A DNA stretch of 64,000 nt from CAZYQW01 sp964649825 (GCA_964649825.1 CAZYQW010000099.1:37688-101687), one strand, 5' to 3'; numbered from the stretch's first letter, positions 15,561-24,645 are shown. Program-made: numbers and translations. The notes: generated from the sequence alone by a model not told the origin.

Positions 15561-16339
15561 TCGTGGTGCTCGCGGCCGTGGTGGCCGCGGGCGGAGCGTG
15601 CCGCGGCATCGACGCGCGGCGGTCGGATTCGGGCGATGCGCCGGCGAGCGCGGCGGACTCCCCGCGTTCGTCCGACCCGTTCGAGGACGCGCGCCGACGC
15701 ATCGCCGAGGCAAGGGCGCTGCCGATCCCGCCGGGCAACTACCAGATCACCGTGGAGCGCGTCTGGTTCGCAGAGCGCGACTCCTCGTCGCTCGGCGCGA
15801 TCGTGGGGTACACCGACGACGAGTGGGACGTGCGCGTGGGCGAGGCGTCGGCCGACGCGGGATTCCGCGTCGGGGTGGCGAAGGGCGGCTTCTACGGCCA
15901 CCTCGACGGACAGCTCCGTACGTCGACGGCTACGAGCCGCGAGCAGGCGATGATCATGACGGTCCCGGCCAGCCCCGCGTTCATCGCGGTCGGCGAGACG
16001 CGGTACTTCACGCCGTTCTTCGTGAAGGGAGCGACGTTCGTGCTGCCGTTTCCGGACGGGCAGTTCGTCGGGACGTCGCTCGAGGCGACGTGTCGTCCAT
16101 CGGGCGACGGCGTGGTCGAGGTCGAGCTCGTGCCGATCTTCTCGTCGCTCGCGAACGCAGGCCAGACGGTGCGGGTGAACGAGGCCCGGACGACGGTCCG
16201 CGTCCCCCTCGAGCGGCCGTTCCTGATCGGCAGCCACGACACCAGCGATGACAGCGTGGCGACCGCGCTCCTGTCGCGGCGTTCGACGTCGGGCGTGGAG
16301 AACGCCGTCCTCATCCTGACCGTCGCCGGCGGGGAGTGA
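15536..16339 (+). CDS. Unrecognised lipoprotein
   Basis: A 267-residue exported protein with a lipobox (VVAAGGAC, Cys at about 22), a charged low-complexity linker, and a beta-rich region (PPGNYQITVERVWFA onward). The end, with TTVRVPLERPFLIGSHDTSD and VENAVLILTV, faintly recalls the C-terminal part of type II/III secretins, but the family match is too weak to name it. The start at 15536 lies within the preceding gene; the ABC ATPase begins seven bases after its stop. Probably a surface or periplasmic partner of the membrane proteins in this operon. Confidence 0.65.
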   Translation: MGRRELGLIVVLAAVVAAGGACRGIDARRSDSGDAPASAADSPRSSDPFEDARRRIAEARALPIPPGNYQITVERVWFAERDSSSLGAIVGYTDDEWDVRVGEASADAGFRVGVAKGGFYGHLDGQLRTSTATSREQAMIMTVPASPAFIAVGETRYFTPFFVKGATFVLPFPDGQFVGTSLEATCRPSGDGVVEVELVPIFSSLANAGQTVRVNEARTTVRVPLERPFLIGSHDTSDDSVATALLSRRSTSGVENAVLILTVAGGE

Positions 16340-16346
16340 CCCGCCC

Positions 16347-17348
16347 GTGGTCCTGATCGAGGTCGCCGATCTCGTCAAGGAGTACCGCGTCTTCGACCGA
16401 CGCGAGGGTCTCGGCGGCGCCGTGAAGGACCTTTTCTTCCGGCGCTACCGGCCGCTCCGCGCCGTGGACGAGGTCTCGTTCTCGATCGAGCGCGGCGAGA
16501 GCGTCGGCTACATCGGCCCGAACGGCGCCGGCAAGTCGACGACGATCAAGATGCTCACCGGCATCCTCGTGCCGACCGCGGGGCGCCTCGTCGTCGACGG
16601 CCTGGTCCCGCACCTGGATCGGCGGCGGTTCGTGCGACGGATCGGGGTCGTCTTCGGCCAACGGACCCAGCTCTGGTGGGACATCGCGGTGATCGAGTCG
16701 TTCCGCCTCCTCGGGCGGATCTACGAGGTGCCGTCCGACGTTCTCGAGCGCCGGATCGACGAGCTCGATCGGATCCTGGCGCTGAAGCCGCTCCTGCGGA
16801 CGCCGGTGCGCAAGCTGTCGCTCGGGCAACGCATGCGGTGCGATCTCGCCGCGAGCCTGCTCCACGAGCCGCCGATCCTGTTCCTCGACGAACCGACGAT
16901 CGGGCTCGACGTGGTGGCGAAGGACTCGATCCGCGCGTTCCTCCGCGAGATCAACCGCACGTTCGAGACCACGGTCCTGCTGACGACGCACGACCTGCGC
17001 GACATCGAGGAGCTCTGCCGGCGCGTGATCGTCATCGATCACGGCCGGATCCTGTTCGACGGTCCGCTCGACGAGATGAAGGCCCGCCACGCCGGACGAG
17101 TCCACGTCGAGATCGATCTCAGCGAGAAGGTCGACCTCGAGGTAGTGCGAAGCGACGTCGGCACGAACGGCGCTCGGTCCATCCAGTGGGAGCAGGTCGG
17201 TCCGTACCGGTTCCGAGCGTCGTTCGAGCGAAACGACCAGCGTCCCGCCGACCTCATCCGGCGCGTCATGGCTCGGTTCGAGGTCGCGGACATCAAGATC
17301 GAGGAGGCTTCCGTGGAGGAGGTGGTGAAGCGGATCTACGGCGCATGA
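16347..17348 (+). CDS. ABC transporter ATP-binding protein (ABC-2/COG4586 type), no permease nearby
   Basis: A 333-residue ATPase. The N-terminus EYRVFDRREGLGGAVKDLFF is typical of the COG4586 group, followed by Walker A GPNGAGKSTT (57-66), signature LSLGQRMRCDLA, Walker B PILFLDEPTIGLDVV and switch His in LLTTHD, then an accessory C-terminal domain of about 80 residues. Relatives are normally followed by two six-helix ABC-2 permease genes; here none exists in the window and the next gene, overlapping by four bases (ATGA), encodes a TIR protein. The start is GTG at 16347. It may act with permeases encoded elsewhere, or with the membrane TIR protein itself, which is speculative. Confidence 0.88.
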   Translation: MVLIEVADLVKEYRVFDRREGLGGAVKDLFFRRYRPLRAVDEVSFSIERGESVGYIGPNGAGKSTTIKMLTGILVPTAGRLVVDGLVPHLDRRRFVRRIGVVFGQRTQLWWDIAVIESFRLLGRIYEVPSDVLERRIDELDRILALKPLLRTPVRKLSLGQRMRCDLAASLLHEPPILFLDEPTIGLDVVAKDSIRAFLREINRTFETTVLLTTHDLRDIEELCRRVIVIDHGRILFDGPLDEMKARHAGRVHVEIDLSEKVDLEVVRSDVGTNGARSIQWEQVGPYRFRASFERNDQRPADLIRRVMARFEVADIKIEEASVEEVVKRIYGA

Positions 17349-18715
17349 GCGAGGTGTTCGTCAGCTACAAGTCCGACGATCGCGCGGTGGCGGAGGCGCT
17401 CGCGCGGATCCTCGAGGCGCACGGACGCGAGGTCTGGTGGGATCGGGAGGCGCTCCGCGGCGGCGACGCGTACCGCGACGAGATCGAGAAGGCGCTCGAC
17501 GCGGCGAAGGCGGTCGTCGTGCTCTGGTCGAGTACGGCGGTCGCGTCCGACTGGGTGCGAGCCGAGGCGGGGCGGGCGCTCGAGGGGAAGCGGCTCGTGC
17601 CGGTGCGTCTCGACGCGGCCACCCGGATTCCGATGCCGTTCAACGAGTACCACACGATCGACTTGACCGGCTACCGCGGCGGCACGACCCACCAGGGGAT
17701 CGCGCAGCTCCTCGCGTCGATCGACAAGAAGCTGGAGTCTTCGATCGCGCGACGATTCCAGCTCCGCGTTCAGCGGTTGGCCACGGGCGACGATCGCACC
17801 GCCGAGCTGAAGGCGGCCGCGGCGCCGGTCGCGGCCGCGATCCTGTTGACGTTGATTCACCTCTGGCTCGCGCGCCACGTGCCGTCGTGGACCGCGGTCG
17901 TCGTCGGGGCGGAGATCGCGGCGTCGATCCTCGCCGTCCTGTCGAGGGTCCGGCACGGCCTCGACGAGGCGTTGCGACGGCTCGTCGAGCTCGTCACCCA
18001 TCCGCGCGCGCTGGTCGCGCAGGTCGCGGTCGTCCTGGTGGCATCGTGCTTCACCTCGGTTCGGGTCGCTCGCCCGCCGGCGAACGTGGCGCTCGGCGTC
18101 CGCGTTCTGGAAGCGAACGGACGGCGCAGCCTCGCGAGCGGCACGCTCGACGAGGAGATGTTTCATGATCTGCTCCGGGCGTGGCCGTGGGGCCGCGAGC
18201 TGCGGATCGAGGTCGACGGCCACCGAACGATCGGACGGCGCGCGTCGGCTTGGGCCGGCGTCGACGTGGCGGCATCCGAGCTGCGTCCGCTCTGCGGCGC
18301 GTTGCTGCGCCTTCCGTTCGAGTTCCTCTCGCAGCGGAAGAGCGGCGCCCGGCTCCGCGTCGAGCGCGACGGCGCACCGATCGGCGGCACCATTCCCTTT
18401 GAGGATCTGAGCGAAACGGCGATACTGGTCGGCGAAGACGAGCGCGATCTCGAACGTCTGGCGGCGCGGATCGACGAGGCGGTCCTTGCCCGCTGGCGGA
18501 ACGAGCTGGCGCCGTTCAAGCCGGAGACGGTGGAACGCCTCATCGAGCAGTGGGCCGATCCGATCCTCTTCACGCCGAACGAGGATCTGCCGTTGGACGC
18601 CGAGGTCGTGGTCGTGTTGTCGGCGCCCGGTCGAGAGGAGCGCCGCACGGTGCCGATCTCGCTGGGCGGAGTGCCGTACCCCGAGCGGTTTCTCGAGAAG
18701 GCCTCGCACGATTGA
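17345..18715 (+). CDS. Membrane TIR-domain protein with unknown C-terminal domain
   Basis: A 456-residue protein with an N-terminal TIR domain (about 1-130): EVFVSYKSDDRAVAEALA, WWDREALRGGD, AVVVLWSSTAVASDWVRAEA. Glu74 in DWVRAEA is at the place of the catalytic Glu of NAD-cleaving TIR domains such as SARM1, so enzymatic activity is possible. Hydrophobic segments at about 160-180, 186-203 and 220-240 are probable membrane helices. The final 200 residues match no family I know. The ATG at 17345 overlaps the stop of the ABC ATPase by four bases. No Thoeris ThsA, SIR2 or other defence gene is adjacent, so a signalling role within this operon is as likely as defence. Confidence 0.8.
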   Translation: MSEVFVSYKSDDRAVAEALARILEAHGREVWWDREALRGGDAYRDEIEKALDAAKAVVVLWSSTAVASDWVRAEAGRALEGKRLVPVRLDAATRIPMPFNEYHTIDLTGYRGGTTHQGIAQLLASIDKKLESSIARRFQLRVQRLATGDDRTAELKAAAAPVAAAILLTLIHLWLARHVPSWTAVVVGAEIAASILAVLSRVRHGLDEALRRLVELVTHPRALVAQVAVVLVASCFTSVRVARPPANVALGVRVLEANGRRSLASGTLDEEMFHDLLRAWPWGRELRIEVDGHRTIGRRASAWAGVDVAASELRPLCGALLRLPFEFLSQRKSGARLRVERDGAPIGGTIPFEDLSETAILVGEDERDLERLAARIDEAVLARWRNELAPFKPETVERLIEQWADPILFTPNEDLPLDAEVVVVLSAPGREERRTVPISLGGVPYPERFLEKASHD

Positions 18716-18731
18716 GGAAGGTGGCGGGTAA

Positions 18732-19667
18732 ATGAAGACGATCCGAAACCTGGGGTGCGCGATCGGCGTGCTTCTGTCGAGCGCACCCGCCGCAGGCGCC
18801 CGTGACGTCGGCTTCGCGACGATCCGGGTCGAGTTCACCATCGACGATCCAGACGCGCGCGACGCGCTGGGGCCGGATCTCGAGCCGGTGCGCACGAGGA
18901 TCGCGACCGACCTCGCGCGAACGCTCGGCACGCGCCTTCGCCACATCCGTTTCACGGCGCGGCCCGAGTCGGGCGACGACCTGGTCCTCGCGGTGGCGGT
19001 GGCGGCGGAACAGGCGCACGTGAACCCGAGTCCGCTCGTCGTCCGCGTCGAGCTGAAGGCCCATCCGCGGACTCAGAACGTGCCCCGGCGCTGGCAGCCC
19101 CCGCAGCCGCTGATGTCGATCGACGAGCTCGTGATGGAGGGGTTCGGCGAGTCGAGCGAGTTCGACGAACGGATCCGTCGCGCGGTCGGCCTCGAGGTCG
19201 ACGCCCAGCAGGAACCGACTCGCGCTGCGCTCGAGGTGCAGGCGGCGCTGTTCGAGAACGTGCTCAGGCGCGTTCGATTGATGGAGGGCGCCAACCACGT
19301 CGAGATGACACGGTACTTGCACATCGTCAAGCCGCGCGACGATGCCGGCATCCCGTCCGGATCGATCTTTCGCATGACGATCGCGTTCGACGACCCGACC
19401 GTCGGCCGTGACGACCTGACCTGCCGGGCGCGGCTGGTCGAGGCGACCGAGATCCTGGAGCACCCCGAGCTCGACCCGGCCTTGCAACGCGCCCTGGTGG
19501 CGCGCGCCGACGATGACCTCCACGGCTCGGACCGGGAGCTCGAGCACGTGCGGCGGTTGGAAACCATGCGGGCGACCGCGACCGAGGTGTTCCTGGACGA
19601 GTTGAGGCCGCCGGCGACCGACCTGATCGTGCCGCCCAGCGCCTTCGTGCCGGGGGGGGTCGAGTGA
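18732..19667 (+). CDS. Secreted protein of unknown function
   Basis: A 311-residue protein with a signal peptide (about 1-24, ending near AGA). The rest is soluble and acidic, with a mixed alpha/beta start (VGFATIRVEFTIDDPDARDA) and no motif I recognise. The ATG at 18732 follows a GGAAGG ribosome-binding site; its TGA overlaps the ATG of the next gene at 19664 by four bases. It belongs to the TIR/ABC operon and has a similar length and composition to the C-terminal half of the TIR protein, though no alignment could be established by eye. Confidence 0.7.
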   Translation: MKTIRNLGCAIGVLLSSAPAAGARDVGFATIRVEFTIDDPDARDALGPDLEPVRTRIATDLARTLGTRLRHIRFTARPESGDDLVLAVAVAAEQAHVNPSPLVVRVELKAHPRTQNVPRRWQPPQPLMSIDELVMEGFGESSEFDERIRRAVGLEVDAQQEPTRAALEVQAALFENVLRRVRLMEGANHVEMTRYLHIVKPRDDAGIPSGSIFRMTIAFDDPTVGRDDLTCRARLVEATEILEHPELDPALQRALVARADDDLHGSDRELEHVRRLETMRATATEVFLDELRPPATDLIVPPSAFVPGGVE

Positions 19668-21565
19668 TGCGCGCGCTCGTCCTCTTCGTGGCGTCGTCTT
19701 GGCTCGCGGGGGCGGCGACGTCGCTCGCCGCGGATGCGCGCGCGGTCGGGGCCGCGGCGCTGAAGCGCGCCGACGCGGGGCGGTTCGAGGACGCGGTCTC
19801 CTCCCTCCGGGCCGCGCTGGCCGAGGCACGCGAGGATTCGGAACGCGCCATTCTCCTTTTCCATCTCGGTTACGTTCACGACGGTTGGGCCACGGCCGAC
19901 CCGACCGGGGCCGAGGAGCACCTGCGAGGGGCCGAGGCCGCGTATCGGCGCGTCCTCCACCTGTACCCGAAGAACCGGCAGGCGGCTCAGAACCTGGCGC
20001 TCGTGCTGCAGAAGGCGGGAACCGAACCAGGACGCGCCGAGGCCGACGCGACGCTGCGGTCCCTCGCCGCACAGGATGACGTGCGCGACGACGGCTCGGG
20101 GGCCCGGGCGCTGGTCGCGATCGGCGACCAGGCGATGCGCGAGGGGCGTCACGGGGACGCGATGGCCGCGTACTGGCGGGCCGCGGAGCGCGAGCTGGAT
20201 GACGAGGTCGTGCAGGACCGCGTCATCGATACCTACGAACGTTGGCGCGACGGCGCCATCTCTCCCGAGGAGATGCTCTCCTACTGCGACCGCCTCGCCT
20301 CCAACGGATTCCGTCCGCTCGCCACGCGCGGGTTCGCGGCGCTGATTCGTTCCACGCACCAGTCCGACCCGCCGATCGCCGAGGCAGCGCTGCTTCGCTG
20401 GACCGAGGAACGGCTGGGGCTCGGGACGTTGACGGGCGACGCGCTGGCCGAGCTGCCGGCGACCGAGCGCTGGAAGGCGAATGCCCTCGAGGAGCTGCGG
20501 TCGCTGATGAACGACGAGGGCCGCCGATCGAGCCTGAGCTGGTGGATGGGGAGCGCCAAGCGTGCGCACGTCGCGGCGTCGATCGTCGCGCGGCGGGCGG
20601 AGCAGGCGGTGGCCGACGGGGCGCCGCCGGCGCGCGCCGCCGAGCTCTACGAGCGCGCGATGGAGATCGCTCCCGATCCAGAGAACTACGGATCGAGGGA
20701 GCTCGCCGGGCGCGATCCGATCCGGCTCGACGCGGCGGTGGCGTACGCGCGCCTCCTGCACGCGCACCAGAACGAGATCGATCCCGAGCAGAACCGCGTC
20801 CAGTCCCTGGTCGACCAGTTGTTCAACGACAAGATGCTGAGCTACGCGAATCGGGACCTGCGCGCGATTCGCCGGTACCACGTCACGCTCGGCCTGATCC
20901 TGGCCGGCCGCGGGCAGTGGATGGACGGTGGCATCGCGCAGCTCAGGATGGCGCTCGACCGGGAGGGCGACCTCGCGCGGTCGGAATCGCGGGAACCGCG
21001 CCCGCAGCCGGAGCTGCGGCTCACGCTGGCGAGAGGGCTCGAGGCGACCGGCTCGTACGACGCCGCGTTCCATCAGTCGGTCGACGCGGCCAAGGACGCG
21101 ATGACCCTGCGCGACGACGAACGCTCGGTCGAGTCGATCGAACGCGCGCGTTCGCTGCTTCCGCAGGTGTCGGCGTCGACCCGGCGCCAGTGGGAACCGA
21201 TGCTGCGCGAGCTCGACGAGATCCGCGTGGAGCGCCGGCGCTTCGACTCCCTGCCGCTGCCCGAGAAGGAGCGCGAGCTCGAGCCCATGAAGTCGCGGCT
21301 CGAAGGGGATCCGGTGAAGAAGCTCCTCGGCGCGCGCTGGGTCGCGGGTCAAGCGGAACAGATGCTGCTTTCGATCGAGCGAGACGCGCTCAAGAGCGGC
21401 GACCGAGCCGCCGCGGATCGTTTCGCCGCGCGTGCGAAGGTCGAGGCCGAGGCGGCCGGGATTCGTCCTCGTACGCTCGACCCGAAGCTCGTCAAGGAGG
21501 TCGAGTCGCTGCGCGTGAAGCCGAAGGAGAAGGAGAAGGAAATGCCACCGCGTCGCGGCGGGTGA
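19664..21565 (+). CDS. Secreted TPR-repeat protein
   Basis: A 633-residue exported protein (signal about 1-23, LAGAATSLAA). Several TPR-like helices are seen: FEDAVSSLRAALAEAREDSE, EHLRGAEAAYRRVLHLYPKN, REGRHGDAMAAYWRAAERE, ARAAELYERAMEIAPDPENY. The C-terminus is Lys/Glu-rich (KPKEKEKEM). It is the last gene of the run that begins at 15057. TPR repeats suggest that it assembles or scaffolds partners in the periplasm. It converges with a small coiled-coil gene six bases downstream. Confidence 0.75.
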   Translation: MMRALVLFVASSWLAGAATSLAADARAVGAAALKRADAGRFEDAVSSLRAALAEAREDSERAILLFHLGYVHDGWATADPTGAEEHLRGAEAAYRRVLHLYPKNRQAAQNLALVLQKAGTEPGRAEADATLRSLAAQDDVRDDGSGARALVAIGDQAMREGRHGDAMAAYWRAAERELDDEVVQDRVIDTYERWRDGAISPEEMLSYCDRLASNGFRPLATRGFAALIRSTHQSDPPIAEAALLRWTEERLGLGTLTGDALAELPATERWKANALEELRSLMNDEGRRSSLSWWMGSAKRAHVAASIVARRAEQAVADGAPPARAAELYERAMEIAPDPENYGSRELAGRDPIRLDAAVAYARLLHAHQNEIDPEQNRVQSLVDQLFNDKMLSYANRDLRAIRRYHVTLGLILAGRGQWMDGGIAQLRMALDREGDLARSESREPRPQPELRLTLARGLEATGSYDAAFHQSVDAAKDAMTLRDDERSVESIERARSLLPQVSASTRRQWEPMLRELDEIRVERRRFDSLPLPEKERELEPMKSRLEGDPVKKLLGARWVAGQAEQMLLSIERDALKSGDRAAADRFAARAKVEAEAAGIRPRTLDPKLVKEVESLRVKPKEKEKEMPPRRGG

Positions 21566-21571
21566 CGATCG

Positions 21572-21841
21572 TCAGTGCTCCTTCAGCCGGCGCCACGCCG
21601 CGGCGACCCGTTCCCCGATGCTCTCGACGGTTCGATCGAGCTCATCGGACAGGCGCTGGCCCGCGTCCTTGTACGCACGGTATTCGCGAAACTCGCGCTC
21701 CACCTCCCGGGCCCGTCGCTCGACGTCGAGCAGCTCCGTCTCGAGGTCGTGAAGGGAATCCTCGCCCATTGCGTTCGCCTCGGTGCGCAGCCGGGCCAGG
21801 TCCTCCAGGTACTCGCGGATCTGCTCTTCGCGACTGGTCAT
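21572..21841 (-). CDS. Small coiled-coil protein
   Basis: An 89-residue, almost wholly helical and charged protein (REEQIREYLEDLARLRTE, then LETELLDVERRAREVEREF), predicted to form a coiled coil, with no signal peptide. The ATG at 21841 is the start where the helix begins; upstream sequence in frame is low-complexity Arg-rich and not coding-like. It has no recognisable family. Codon use with strong G/C at third positions supports a real gene. Confidence 0.6.
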   Translation of the reverse strand: MTSREEQIREYLEDLARLRTEANAMGEDSLHDLETELLDVERRAREVEREFREYRAYKDAGQRLSDELDRTVESIGERVAAAWRRLKEH

Positions 21842-22267
21842 CGAGCATCCTCGGATCGAACCAACGAAATCTGCGAACGGCCAGAACAGTCGGAGCGTTC
21901 CGCGCCACGACGTGCGGCGCGGCAAGGATACCGCAAGGACCGGGCCAATCGCTCTCGGCGGGCGAGAACGGGCGGCACCGGCCCCTCCACGACGTGCCGC
22001 GACAGGTTCCGAGTGGGCCGAGCGGTGGCAGGATGTAGAAAGCAACGGCTCCCGAGGCCGATCGAGCCGGGCGACGTGGTCCAATCCCAGGGAGTGCACC
22101 CACGCGGAAGTGCACGCATAAGGGTGCATTCCCGCGACCGATCCGATCGACTGCGCAGCGGCATTACGATTGCGGTACCGTTCCTTCGTAGTGAGAGCAG
22201 ACGTACTGCGTATGAATCCCCGCGCTCGAACCACTTGCGGTCGCGGCGCAAAGGAAGGAGCGATGAG
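21842..22267. other. 426-bp intergenic region with GTGCA repeats
   Basis: Divergent gap. It contains three copies of an AGTGCAC-like box at 22093-22099, 22109-22115 and 22123-22129 (the last GGTGCAT), at 15-16 bp intervals, about 140 bp before the small membrane protein gene. AGTGCAC contains the palindrome GTGCAC. This could be a regulator array; no promoter elements were clear. Otherwise I see nothing in it. Confidence 0.45.
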
Positions 22268-22417
22268 ATGCTGTGGACTCTGGTGCTCGTCTTGTTGGTG
22301 CTGTGGGCTCTAGGACTCGTGGGCGGCGTTACGGGGGGTGGGTTGATCCACCTTCTGCTGGTCGTCGCGGTCATCGTCCTGATCGTCAATCTCGTGCGCG
22401 GCCGGCGGGTCGTGTAG
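22268..22417 (+). CDS. Small lmo0937-family (DUF5670) membrane protein
   Basis: A 49-residue hydrophobic protein: MLWTLVLVLLVLWALGLVGG, then GGLIHLLLVVAVIVLIVNLVRGRR. It has two short membrane helices joined by a Gly-rich turn and a basic C-terminus, which is the lmo0937/DUF5670 pattern and its usual length. A ribosome-binding site AAGGAAGGAG precedes the ATG at 22268. Members are common in soil and water bacteria and are often linked with stress response; the molecular role is not known. Confidence 0.85.
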   Translation: MLWTLVLVLLVLWALGLVGGVTGGGLIHLLLVVAVIVLIVNLVRGRRVV

Positions 22418-22477
22418 AGCCCCGCGTCGAGCTCCCCGCGGCACCCCCCGTTTCGGGCGACGCAGAATGCCGGGTGC

Positions 22478-23658
22478 ATGCGATCCCACGAATCTCCGAT
22501 GTTCTCGACGTTCGGGTCCGATGGGCTGCAGTCTCGGACCGTGGAGATGGCGAAGGAATGGCTGGCGATCCTCATCGAGAGGTTGCCGGAGCGGTCTCAC
22601 CGGATCTTTCCGCAGAGCACGGCTGCTGAACCACGTTCCATTGCTGCTGCGGCGGCTGGTCGATGCGGTGCGGACCGGTGATGATCTCGTCGCCAACCCG
22701 ATCGTCCAGCGCGAGCTCGCCCTGCTCACCGATCTCCGGCGGGCGCAGGGCTATGACGTGGAGGAGATCCTCACCGAGTTCGGCATCCTCTCCGACGTCG
22801 TCTTCTCGACGTTCTTCCAGCTCACGTCGAAGTACGGGCAGCCCGTCGAACCGATCGAGGCCGCGGAGGTGTCGTATCGGCTCCAGAAGACGCTGCACGC
22901 CCTCATGTGCCGCAGCGCGAAGGAATACGAGGCGCGCGAAACCGAGCATCGTGAGAGCGGGGCGCGGCTTCTCGCGGAGTACGGGCAGGCGGTCAACCAC
23001 GAGCTCCGCAACCGGCTGAACCGAGCGCTGATGACGCTCAGCCTGATCCGGCGGAACGGTTCGCCGAGCCCGAGGGTGGACGCGCTGATGGAGACGCTTC
23101 GCGAGACGCTGCATGGCATGGACCAGGTGGCCGGCGACATCTACGCGGTCACCATGAGCCAGGCGCGCTCGCGCGCGAGCTTCGGACGCCCGCAACCCCT
23201 CGATGAGTTGATCGACGAGGTCGTCGAAGACATGGGTCCGGCCGCGGTGGCGCACTTTCTCACGATCGGAACGGTGTCCAGATCGTCGTGGTCAACCTCC
23301 TCGGGAACGCGATCAAGTACCACGACCCGGCCGAGCTCGATCGCTGGATCTCGATTCCGCGTGGTCGCGGCCGAGGGCTCGCCGGCCCAGCTCCGCGAGT
23401 GGCGGATCGACGTGAACGACAACGGCATCGGCATTCCCGCGGAGGCCCGGCGGCGCACCTTCGACAGCCCGTCGGTGGACGATCACGCCAGCGTCGACGT
23501 CGACGGCGCGGGGCTCGCTCTCGCCCGGGACGTGCTCCGGTAGATCGGCGCGACGCTGACATTCTCGCGCGAGGACGACGGCGAGAACGTCTTCTCGTTC
23601 ACCGTCCATGGAGCCGGTCGAGAACCTCGACCCGCCGCCCGCCGAGACGTCCGACTGA
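22478..23658 (+). pseudogene. Decayed sensor histidine kinase
   Basis: Kinase fragments appear in three frames. The first (EWLAILIERLPERSHRIFPQ) shifts near 22616-22622 into LLNHVPLLLRRLVDAVRTGD and TDLRRAQGYDVEEILTEFGIL, an RsbR-type sensor N-terminus. This is followed by an H-box region (EYGQAVNHELRNRLNRALMT). Near 23258-23290 the frame changes again to VVVNLLGNAIKYHDP, the HATPase N-box, with residues lost between, then shifts back to NDNGIGIPAEARRR. A TAG at 23541-23543 interrupts the last beta strand; the frame then continues as IGATLTFSREDDGENVFSF. At least three frameshifts and one nonsense codon make this a pseudogene. It converges with a decayed response regulator. Confidence 0.85.
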
Positions 23659-23726
23659 GCGGCGACGATCACGAGCGAACGTTCGGTCTCGGTGTTCACG
23701 CCGCGGCCTCGAATGACGCGCGAGCT

Positions 23727-24310
23727 CTAGCCGGCCGCGCCACGGCCCCGGGATGCGAAGCCGCGCACGTTGCCGTTGTACGCGTTCAGGCGCGTGTACA
23801 GCGTCTTCAGGCTGATCCCGAGGACGTCGGCCGCCTTCCGCGCGCTCGAAGTAGCCCGCGTGGCGTCGCTTCGGACCGGGCGACGCGCCGGATCCTTCCG
23901 AGAAGGTCGCGCATCGCGCGCGACTCGCCCACGACGCGAGTCGGGAGCCGGCGTTCCTCGTTCGTCGATGGCGCGTGCGTCGCGAGGCCCTCCGGATGAA
24001 GGTCGATCCGCCGGCGGAACTCGCGCAGCAGACGCTTCAGGCGAAGCTCATCGAGGGCTTCAACAGGTAGTCGTGCGCGCCGCGCCGCATCGTGCTCAGG
24101 ACGGTGTCGACGGTGGCCCGGCCGGTCACGAACACGACGTTCGAGAGCGATTCCGGCGAAGATGAGATCATGCGTCCGCCCGGCCATGCCTGCGCGGGCC
24201 CCGGCGACGTCGTCCACGGCATCGACGTCGAATCCGCCGTCGCGCACGAGGGCCTCGAGACCGAGGCGCGACATGTCATCGTCTTCGATGATCAGTGCTG
24301 CTTGGAGGAA
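23727..24310 (-). pseudogene. Decayed NtrC-type response regulator lacking its AAA+ domain
   Basis: The receiver domain starts with ALIIEDDDMSRLGLEALVRD near 24303, shifts frame, and continues as NVVFVTGRATVDTVLSTMRRGAHDYLLKP. After a linker and VVGESRAMRDLLGRIRRVARSEAT, the sequence jumps directly to the C-terminal Fis-type helix-turn-helix AADVLGISLKTLYTRLNAYN, ending with a TAG at 23729-23727. The whole central AAA+ sigma-54 activator domain (about 200 residues, with the GAFTGA loop) is missing. Frameshifts and deletion show it is broken. It was probably the partner of the histidine kinase at 22478-23658. The 5' end is uncertain because no good start codon was found. Confidence 0.82.
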
Positions 24311-24645
24311 TCGCGAGCTCTCCGTTCCTTGGATGACGCAGTCGCCGGGTTACGGGTTCGCCGACGTTTTCTACAAACCTCTGTGTCGATCGCGTCCCGC
24401 TTGTGTCGATCGCGACCCACTCGAGCCGTCGCGAAACCGTGGGGCCGCCGGACAAAGGAAATGGGCGCCCGGAATCTGGTCTTCCGGGCGCCCGAAACGC
24501 GTGGTGATGGAAAGAGGGGGACGTGAGATACGACAAATCGACCACGCGTTCCGTTTGATGTCGCCGGTAGCTTGGCAAGTACCGTGCCAGAGCGGAACGC
24601 GCCGGCCGCGTCGCGGGCGTCTGGTTTCGCGACGCCGCGTACGAG
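24311..24645. other. 335-bp gap with 17-bp direct repeat
   Basis: Between the broken regulator and the TPR gene. TGTGTCGATCGCG(T/A)CCC occurs twice, at 24382-24398 and 24402-24418, and a stem-loop lies at 24463-24493 (separate entry). Nothing else recognised. Confidence 0.5.
24463..24493 (-). terminator. 12-bp stem-loop terminator candidate
   Basis: Perfect 12-bp arms GGGCGCCCGGAA (24463-24474) and TTCCGGGCGCCC (24482-24493) with a 7-nt loop. On the minus strand it is followed by the moderately T-rich CATTTCCTTTG. It lies about 150 bp downstream of the stop of the TPR/His-rich gene (24646). Confidence 0.6.

Noticed and set aside
17345..18715. TIR gene as part of a Thoeris defence system
   Set aside because: No ThsA-like SIR2/SLOG gene nearby; partners are an ABC ATPase, lipoprotein and TPR proteins.
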